Below, piece after piece: positions 7,150-12,286 of a stretch of DNA of 12,286 nt; the first letter of the stretch is position 1; each line of letters starts with the position of its first letter. The position numbers and the translations under genes are program-made. A model generated the notes under the pieces. The model was not told the DNA's origin. It saw only the letters and a program-made list of their open reading frames with translations, and did not search any database. This stretch comes from CAZBEL01 sp964628055 (lineage in GTDB: Bacteria > Fidelibacterota > Marinisomatia > Marinisomatales > TCS56): the NCBI GenBank assembly GCA_964628055.1, contig CAZVNL010000050.1, forward strand, positions 1 to 12,286, read 5' to 3'.

Positions 7150-8736
7150 TTAGATAATTCCTGCCAGCTCTTGCAGCAGGCGCCAGTTCTTCAGGCGATC
7201 CTCCTGGGCCTGGAACAGGATTTCGGTGGGGTTCCCCTGGGCATTGAAATGCTTGGCAAAGCGTCCTTCCGTCTTGGCAAAATAGATGAAGTCGATTTGT
7301 TCGCCCGTTTTGGGATTCACATACCAATCCTGGTTTTTGGCCGGGTTGCCCTGGAGCGAAAGGCGCTCAGACATGCGTTCGCCCTTTGTGGGATCGTAAA
7401 TGAACAGGGGAAAGGCGCGGCTATCGGCAGCCAACTTGGCCTGGTGGGCAGCCAGGTCGTCAGCAACGCCATGTTCCGGCTGGCACGTGGTATACACATT
7501 AACTAAGGACGGTCCCGGATACTCGTTGGCTGACAAGATCGCTTTGTAAAAATGATTCATGTGGCCGGGGGTGGTCTGGGCCACGAATACATCCGGGTGT
7601 ATCAGGGCTAAATTGGCAATCTCTTTACGCCGCTCGGTCTTGCCGTGAATGGCCTTTCCTACCAGAGACATCTTGGCATCTTGCCCCATGTAAGACGCGG
7701 TGGAGGCCTGCCCGCCGGTATTAGAGTACACCTGCGTATCCAGCACCAGCACATTCACATCCAGGCCGGAAGTTAACAGGCGCGACAAGGATTGAAAGCC
7801 GATATCCAGCATGGCGCCATCTCCGCCAATGGCCCATATTTTCTTATCCCGCCAGCCCATCTGGTTCCAGCGTATGCGAATGCCCAGGGCATCGGCGGCC
7901 ACATTCTCAAACAGGGAATTCGTCCAGGGAACCATGAAGGGATTATAAGGATAAGTCGATCCGTAGACCGTATTGCAACCGGTGGCCGCCACCAGGGCTA
8001 CATTTTCGGCGCCGTGCACAAAGCCCGTGGCTGCCAGCATCATGCGTAAGGCAGTTCCCTCGCCACAGCCCATGCAGGAACCGGCGCCACCCGTGTAGAG
8101 GAGCGATTCCGGAGCTAACATCATATCTACCAAGACGCGTTCATTGATATATTCCTTTGGGGTGGGACCTAGGGAACGGAAGAAATCGAAGGCCTTCTGA
8201 TAATGGGGGATGGTGTCGTCCACCTTGGTGATCATTTTCAAAGCGTTATGATCGCCACAGGCGTCCACGCACTCCGCACAACCTTTACACTTGGTAGGAT
8301 CGATAAAAATCCCAAACTTGGCAGGTTCCTTGCCCTGTCTAGCCGGCACTTTGGAAAACTTATTGGTCTTGGCCCACTGGTCAGAAATCCAACCCTTCAG
8401 TTCTTCCGATTCTAACTTATCCACCGCGGTAGCCAACTGGGACTCAGGAATAGCTTTCCCTAAAATGGCCGTGTCCGGACACTCGGTGACGCATTCCATG
8501 CAGGCCACGCAATTCTCAGCAATAAACTCGGGTATGTCCGGAGCGATATAGCTGAAATCCCGCAAGGCGGCTGTTCCTGCAGGGATAAGGCTGCGCGCTG
8601 TGGAGAGATCGGCCGGGAGGCCTTCTTCGGCCGTGCCGTCGTTGTAAGCCCCCACAATCCGGTCGTTAAAATCGGCCACATCCAGGAGGTTCCAGGCGGT
8701 GATTTCGTTCAGTACAGAAATATCTTTATCGTTCAT
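7150..8736 (-). CDS. 2-oxoacid (probably pyruvate):ferredoxin oxidoreductase, fused delta-beta chain
   Basis: This 528-residue chain corresponds to the last two modules of NifJ-type pyruvate:ferredoxin oxidoreductase. A ferredoxin-like delta module carries two 4Fe-4S motifs: CVACMECVTECP (Cys 76, 79, 82, 86) and CKGCAECVDAC (150, 153, 156, 160). The thiamine-diphosphate beta module has the proximal cluster ligands in GSCMGCGEG (221, 224), Cys 254 and Cys 418. It also has the cofactor-binding GGDGAMLDIGFQSLSR (304-319) and VLDTQVYSNTGGQ (331-343), which match NifJ closely. With its partner it would convert pyruvate and CoA to acetyl-CoA and CO2 with reduction of ferredoxin, in the cytoplasm. 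The start ATG overlaps the stop of the upstream chain (ATGA) and has GAGGT just before it, so the two are probably translationally coupled. The N-terminal 60 residues have no evident homology. Confidence 0.93.
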   Translation of the reverse strand: MNDKDISVLNEITAWNLLDVADFNDRIVGAYNDGTAEEGLPADLSTARSLIPAGTAALRDFSYIAPDIPEFIAENCVACMECVTECPDTAILGKAIPESQLATAVDKLESEELKGWISDQWAKTNKFSKVPARQGKEPAKFGIFIDPTKCKGCAECVDACGDHNALKMITKVDDTIPHYQKAFDFFRSLGPTPKEYINERVLVDMMLAPESLLYTGGAGSCMGCGEGTALRMMLAATGFVHGAENVALVAATGCNTVYGSTYPYNPFMVPWTNSLFENVAADALGIRIRWNQMGWRDKKIWAIGGDGAMLDIGFQSLSRLLTSGLDVNVLVLDTQVYSNTGGQASTASYMGQDAKMSLVGKAIHGKTERRKEIANLALIHPDVFVAQTTPGHMNHFYKAILSANEYPGPSLVNVYTTCQPEHGVADDLAAHQAKLAADSRAFPLFIYDPTKGERMSERLSLQGNPAKNQDWYVNPKTGEQIDFIYFAKTEGRFAKHFNAQGNPTEILFQAQEDRLKNWRLLQELAGII

Positions 8737-10715
8737 GCTAAGACCTCATCTTTCTCGGTGGCTGTCTTTCCCGAGGGGGAGGATGGCTCAATAATATCCC
8801 GGGGGATTTCGAACACCTCGGTAAACCCGCGCCGGACAGCATTCAGGTTATCCTGAACCACCTGTTCTCCACGCTTGCCAAAATACTTGCGCAAGGACTT
8901 TTCTACACCCGCCATCAACGCTTGTTCCGTAATCCCGGAGCGGGACAAGAAGGGGGTCACCTTCAAAAAAATACCCAAGAGAACGATGCCCTGCATACGT
9001 TGCACCAGGTCCGGTCTCGTGGCCACCTCCCGGGCGATGGTTACCGTGTCTAAAGCGAATACCCGTATGTCCTGCTCGCGAATTTCCCGCTGGGCCCAAA
9101 GGGGGATGTCCTCCCAGATGGCCCGGGGATCGGTCTTGGGGGTTTGCATGAACAATAAGCCGCCCCGTTGCAGCCCCTTCAAGGGATTGGCCAGGTTAAA
9201 GGCATTCACATCATTCAAGGGGACGAATTCCACAAATTCTAACTCGTTATGCGTGCGGATCTTTTTAGGGCTAACCGTTAAATAGTAGGTGGTGGGCAGA
9301 CCTTTTTTCTCCGACCCGTACTTAGGATAAGCCTGGACATACATGTCAAACAGGTCTTCCACGATGGTGGCAATGATTTTGTTGGTCGTAACCGACCCGT
9401 AGCCGCCCACGGAATGCCCCCGCATTGAAAAGGTTCCCTCGGGACGAATATCCGGGTTGCGGTCCGGCACTATAGCTGTCTCGTGGTCAATACCCAGACT
9501 GAAATACCGTTTACTGTCCCGGACCATGTTTTCAACTACGGCGATGAGATCGGCGGGACGAACATCCCGAGAGCCCAGACCGGCGGAACCGGAATAGATG
9601 CGGGGTAGGGTGATATTTCCCTTCGCGTTTTGGGTTAAATAATCGGTGAATGCGGCCTTTAACTCCAAGGTGAGGGGATTGCTCTCGGCCAGGGGATTAT
9701 CCATGCGTTCCAGGATAGAGAGCCCCTTCACGTGCCTCAGGGCATCGACTAACTGTCGTCCGGGGAATGGTCTAAAGGCGGTTACATGGATGACCCCAAC
9801 TTTAAGATCTTCGGCCTCCCGGAGGTAATCGGCTACCGCCTCCGCTGTCTCCACCATGCTCCCCATGCCTACGAGGGCCCAATCAGCATCCTCCATTCGG
9901 TAGGGGTCTATCAAATGATAGGTGCGGCCGGTTAGCCGAGCATACTCCTCCATGGCCAATAACAAATGTTTCTCTACCTGATCGGTGTAGAAGCGTTGGG
10001 CTATCTTGCCCTTCATGTAGGCATCCTGGTTTTGAACTACTCCGGACATGACGGGATGGTGGGGGTCCATGAAGTTCACCAATTTCTCCTGGGGTGCCGA
10101 CACGAACTGTGTCATGAGTTCGGGTTCGGGGAGTTGCACGTTCTCGATGGTGTGGGTGGTCAAAAAACCGTCCATGATATTCAAAAAAGGTGTGTTTGAA
10201 TCTTCGGCGGCGCGCCGGGCGATAAGGGCTAGGTCTCCCACTTCCTGGGCGTTGCGGGCAAAGAGCATTCCCCAACCACAGTCGGCCACGGCCATGACGT
10301 CGTCGTGTCCGGCGTGGACATTCAACGACTGGGAGGTGAGGGCACGGGCACCGATATGGAAGACAGCTGGTAGGCGCTTGCCAGAAATGGTGTACAAAAC
10401 CTCCTTCATCAAGACCAATCCCTGGCCCGACGTGAAATTGGTGACTCGCCCCCCGGCCAGGGCAAAACCCTCGCACGTGGAGGCGGAACTGTGCTCCGAT
10501 TCCAACTCCATGAACGCCAGGGGCTCCCCCCACAAGTTCAGGCCCCCATTGGCCACCACGGCTTGATAACCGGAACCCATGGTGGTAGAAGAGGTGATGG
10601 GGTAGGCACAGGCACCCTGGGAGATGTGGGTTTCAACCCAAACCACCATACCAGCCCCATCAGATGTTGATCTTATACCGGGATACTCTACGGTTTCTTT
10701 AGCAGAATTAGACAT
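8733..10715 (-). CDS. 2-oxoacid (probably pyruvate):ferredoxin oxidoreductase, fused alpha-gamma chain
   Basis: This 660-residue chain supplies the first modules of a NifJ-like enzyme. The alpha module shows AYPITSSTTMG (37-47, with the substrate-contact Thr of YPIT), ESEHSS (72-77), TSGQGL (95-100) and GARALTSQS (122-130), whose Arg matches the pyruvate-binding Arg of NifJ. NVHAGHDDVM (132-141) follows, where typical enzymes have a FGDHxD version. The second alpha domain (about 265-360) includes ALVGMGSMVETAEAVADYLR. The gamma module (about 430-640) begins MRGHSVGGYGS and includes HNELEFVEF. No EKR domain is present. It is the first gene of the por-type operon and overlaps the delta-beta gene by 4 bp. 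The ribosome binding site before ATG 10715 is poor. Pyruvate is the most likely substrate, but another 2-oxoacid cannot be excluded. Confidence 0.93.
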   Translation of the reverse strand: MSNSAKETVEYPGIRSTSDGAGMVVWVETHISQGACAYPITSSTTMGSGYQAVVANGGLNLWGEPLAFMELESEHSSASTCEGFALAGGRVTNFTSGQGLVLMKEVLYTISGKRLPAVFHIGARALTSQSLNVHAGHDDVMAVADCGWGMLFARNAQEVGDLALIARRAAEDSNTPFLNIMDGFLTTHTIENVQLPEPELMTQFVSAPQEKLVNFMDPHHPVMSGVVQNQDAYMKGKIAQRFYTDQVEKHLLLAMEEYARLTGRTYHLIDPYRMEDADWALVGMGSMVETAEAVADYLREAEDLKVGVIHVTAFRPFPGRQLVDALRHVKGLSILERMDNPLAESNPLTLELKAAFTDYLTQNAKGNITLPRIYSGSAGLGSRDVRPADLIAVVENMVRDSKRYFSLGIDHETAIVPDRNPDIRPEGTFSMRGHSVGGYGSVTTNKIIATIVEDLFDMYVQAYPKYGSEKKGLPTTYYLTVSPKKIRTHNELEFVEFVPLNDVNAFNLANPLKGLQRGGLLFMQTPKTDPRAIWEDIPLWAQREIREQDIRVFALDTVTIAREVATRPDLVQRMQGIVLLGIFLKVTPFLSRSGITEQALMAGVEKSLRKYFGKRGEQVVQDNLNAVRRGFTEVFEIPRDIIEPSSPSGKTATEKDEVLA

Positions 10716-10833
10716 GTAATGCTCGGTTCAATTTTTAGGTGTAAGAAAGACACGTTTCTATTTGCAAAACTAGACATGGAATTTACCATTTTATTTCTAT
10801 ATTAAACTACTCTAGACAACTCCCAGGTTTGCC

Positions 10834-10882
10834 TTAACACCGTTGGCCCATTCTAAAAAATAACTTTTATCACGGTGTCTAA
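10834..10882. repeat. Imperfect inverted repeat upstream of the oxidoreductase operon
   Basis: TTAACACCG (10834-10842) and CGGTGTCTAA (10873-10882) are inverted copies with one bulged base, separated by 30 bp. They lie in the 204-bp gap between the aldo/keto reductase gene and the alpha-gamma gene. There is no T tract, so this is not a standard terminator. A pair of operator half-sites or chance are both possible. Confidence 0.25.
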
Positions 10883-10919
10883 TAAAACCTGCCTAAAGTC
10901 AGTTAATATACGCATTAGG

Positions 10920-11879
10920 TTATAGGTATAGTTTTTTCACCCACTCTGCTTCCGCGGGACTCAGGGCCTCTCCCAGGGTTGCAGCCGCTTCTACCTGTTG
11001 TATATTGCGTTGGCCTAAGAGCACACACCCCGTGGGGGCCTCTGTGAGGAGGGCGTCCACCAATCCGTGCAAGACCGGCTGGGGATGGCCGGTGAAATGG
11101 GTCTCCAGGGTTTGCCGGTTAGCTTGCATTCGGTCGATGATCCGACGGTCCTGGAATTCTTTCACATTGGCGCGGAAATCTCCCTCGGGAAAGGTGACGG
11201 GGTGGGTGTATTTCCCCGTGAGCAAACCGTGTTTCAGGGGAGAGAAAAAGGCTATCCCCCTATTGTGTGTATCGATCCAGGCTTTGAGTCCACTGGATTC
11301 GAAGGTATCGTCCATAACGTTACGGTAGGGTTGTACCACATCGGGATCGACGCGGTCGATGTAGCGCATTATAAGATCCAGGTTCCAGTCCGAGAGACCG
11401 ATGAAAAGGATTTTACCGGCTTCCTGGAAACGCTGCATCTGTTCCAAGGCATCAGTGAAATATGCGTCCTGCTCACCGAAGTGACAATGGTGCAGGTAAT
11501 AGAGGTCAATGACCTCCGTGCGCAGGTTGCGCAAGGATCGTTCCAGGTGTTTGGCCATGAGCCGGGGGTGGTAGTAGTGGTCGTACGGGCCCGGGTCCCA
11601 CCCCACCTTGGAGGTAAGAAAAATAGCTTCTCGAGGAACCGTTTCCCACATACTGCCGATAATCTGTTCCGAGTGGCCATCGCCGTAGACGTCGGCCGTG
11701 TCCCAGTGGTTGATGCCCAATTCCCAGGCTCGGCGCAAGGCAGCCCGAGAATCGGCATCCTGTTGATGAGCCCAACCCACGGGGATGGTACCCGATTGGT
11801 TGGGGCCGCCGTAAGACCAGGTCCCCAGGCTCACCGCCGAAACATAAACACCGGTCCTTCCTAACAATACTTGTTGCAT
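10920..11879 (-). CDS. Aldo/keto reductase family oxidoreductase
   Basis: This is a 319-residue TIM-barrel NAD(P)H-dependent reductase of normal family length. The N-terminus LGRTGVYVSAVSLGTWSYGG is typical. The catalytic tetrad is complete: Asp 60 and Tyr 65 in HWDTADVYGDGHSE, Lys 91 in LTSKVGW, and His 130 in DLYYLHHCH. The cofactor-binding end includes GLSDWNLDLI and, late, GCVLLGQRNIQQVEAAA. These are the features of the prokaryotic branch (YhdN/YajO-like) rather than the xylose reductase branch. Its substrate is unknown. It starts at ATG 11879; the nearest Shine-Dalgarno-like AGGA is 13 nt upstream, which is long. It lies on the same strand as the oxidoreductase operon but 204 bp upstream, so co-transcription is uncertain. 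No clear terminator follows it. Confidence 0.93.
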   Translation of the reverse strand: MQQVLLGRTGVYVSAVSLGTWSYGGPNQSGTIPVGWAHQQDADSRAALRRAWELGINHWDTADVYGDGHSEQIIGSMWETVPREAIFLTSKVGWDPGPYDHYYHPRLMAKHLERSLRNLRTEVIDLYYLHHCHFGEQDAYFTDALEQMQRFQEAGKILFIGLSDWNLDLIMRYIDRVDPDVVQPYRNVMDDTFESSGLKAWIDTHNRGIAFFSPLKHGLLTGKYTHPVTFPEGDFRANVKEFQDRRIIDRMQANRQTLETHFTGHPQPVLHGLVDALLTEAPTGCVLLGQRNIQQVEAAATLGEALSPAEAEWVKKLYL

Positions 11880-12233
11880 GTGCTAATTGTTGATCCTGCT
11901 ATTGATGTTGTTCAAGAATATAGAACGACCCGCGTTGATGAATGAAGCGGGAAATAGTCACCGGTCAAAAGTCAGGAGGTTAGGTGGATGTAAAGGATGA
12001 AAAGAAGTGGAAGTTGAGGTTGCCGGGCCTCCCTTTTCGTTTCCCCATAACGGTACGCAAAAGCAGCATCTAACCCCTGCTCTTCGCATCGCAGGACAAA
12101 TTTCGGCCCACCTTTTTGCCCTTCCTAATTTGTTATTTTTCATTCGCCCTGCTCCAATCATTTCCGCCCCCATTTTGCTACCGGAAATCCGGTTTTGTCT
12201 GTGTAAACTTAGCCCTGTTTTCAAGGACTTAAT
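11880..12233. other. 354-bp intergenic region between divergent genes
   Basis: This gap separates the leftward aldo/keto reductase gene from the rightward gene at 12234. The plus strand is strongly purine-rich from about 11968 to 12020 and pyrimidine-rich from about 12028 to 12045 and 12100 to 12175. A short palindrome, ACCGGAAATCCGGT (12180-12193), lies 40 bp before the rightward start and could be an operator. A 100-codon minus-strand frame spans this gap, but its composition and lack of a ribosome binding site argue against a gene. Confidence 0.5.
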
Positions 12234-12286
12234 ATGCTTAAAACCCTCGATATTGGTCATCGGAGCTACCCTCTGGACCGGGCTCT
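12234..12286 (+). CDS. Start of a plus-strand gene truncated by the window edge
   Basis: ATG 12234 follows AAGGA (12223-12227) at 6-nt spacing, a good ribosome binding site, and the frame is open to the last base. Only 17 codons are visible (MLKTLDIGHRSYPLDRA). The opening is reminiscent of nitronate monooxygenase-like flavoproteins, which begin with a short strand ending in an IG motif and then reach a QGGMG loop. That loop would lie beyond the edge, so the family is a guess. The start itself is well supported. Confidence 0.6.
   Translation, partial: MLKTLDIGHRSYPLDRA

Noticed and set aside
9883..10533. Long open frames within the oxidoreductase alpha gene in other frames
   Set aside because: They are shadows of a strongly conserved coding frame. 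Their Arg/His/Pro-rich composition is typical of out-of-frame reading in moderately GC-rich genes.
11958..12260. A 100-codon minus-strand open frame
   Set aside because: It has low-complexity Ser/Thr/Pro content at its end, no ribosome binding site and no family motif, and it overlaps the better supported plus-strand start at 12234.

Overview
The window is a bacterial chromosomal segment of moderate GC with compact genes. Most are on the minus strand and many start with GTG or TTG. No rRNA, tRNA, CRISPR array, transposase, integrase or phage gene was seen. The mix of a secreted two-domain M16 metallopeptidase, lipoprotein-type signal sequences and a NifJ-like pyruvate:ferredoxin oxidoreductase split into two polypeptides fits an anaerobic or microaerobic diderm, perhaps of the FCB superphylum or a related candidate phylum. 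This placement is an inference and is weak.

Layout. Positions 1-667 (+) hold the C-terminal half of an SLC13/DASS sodium-coupled anion or dicarboxylate transporter that begins outside the window. A small DHFR/RibD-like reductase (712-1158, minus) converges on it. Next, on the minus strand, come a strong intrinsic terminator (1198-1228) and the long M16 peptidase gene it ends (1258-4017), which has a visible ribosome binding site and a TATAAT box. A 433-bp AT-rich intergenic stretch (4018-4450) follows and contains a perfect 9-bp hairpin.

Positions 4451-6497 are unlike the rest. They hold small secreted, lipoprotein and membrane genes that are AT-richer, match no family I can name with confidence, and are mostly broken. 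A secreted-protein gene has a shift at a G5 run. A lipoprotein/beta-rich protein gene has at least three shifts that together restore the starting frame. An opposing lipoprotein gene has a T5 shift plus an in-frame TGA exactly where the lipobox -1 residue should be. The large genes on both sides have no such lesions, which favours real decay over general base-calling error.

Positions 6588-10715 form a minus-strand operon: an alpha-gamma fused 2-oxoacid:ferredoxin oxidoreductase chain (10715->8733), a delta-beta fused chain coupled to it by an ATGA overlap (8736->7150), and a membrane isoprenylcysteine-methyltransferase-like protein (7091->6588). Together the two chains supply the NifJ modules in NifJ order. 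An aldo/keto reductase (11879->10920) lies upstream on the same strand. At the right edge a plus-strand gene with a clear ribosome binding site starts at 12234 and runs out of the window.

I see no convincing new defence or mobile system. The most unusual material is the run of decayed surface-protein genes at 4451-6497 and the two-chain architecture of the oxidoreductase.
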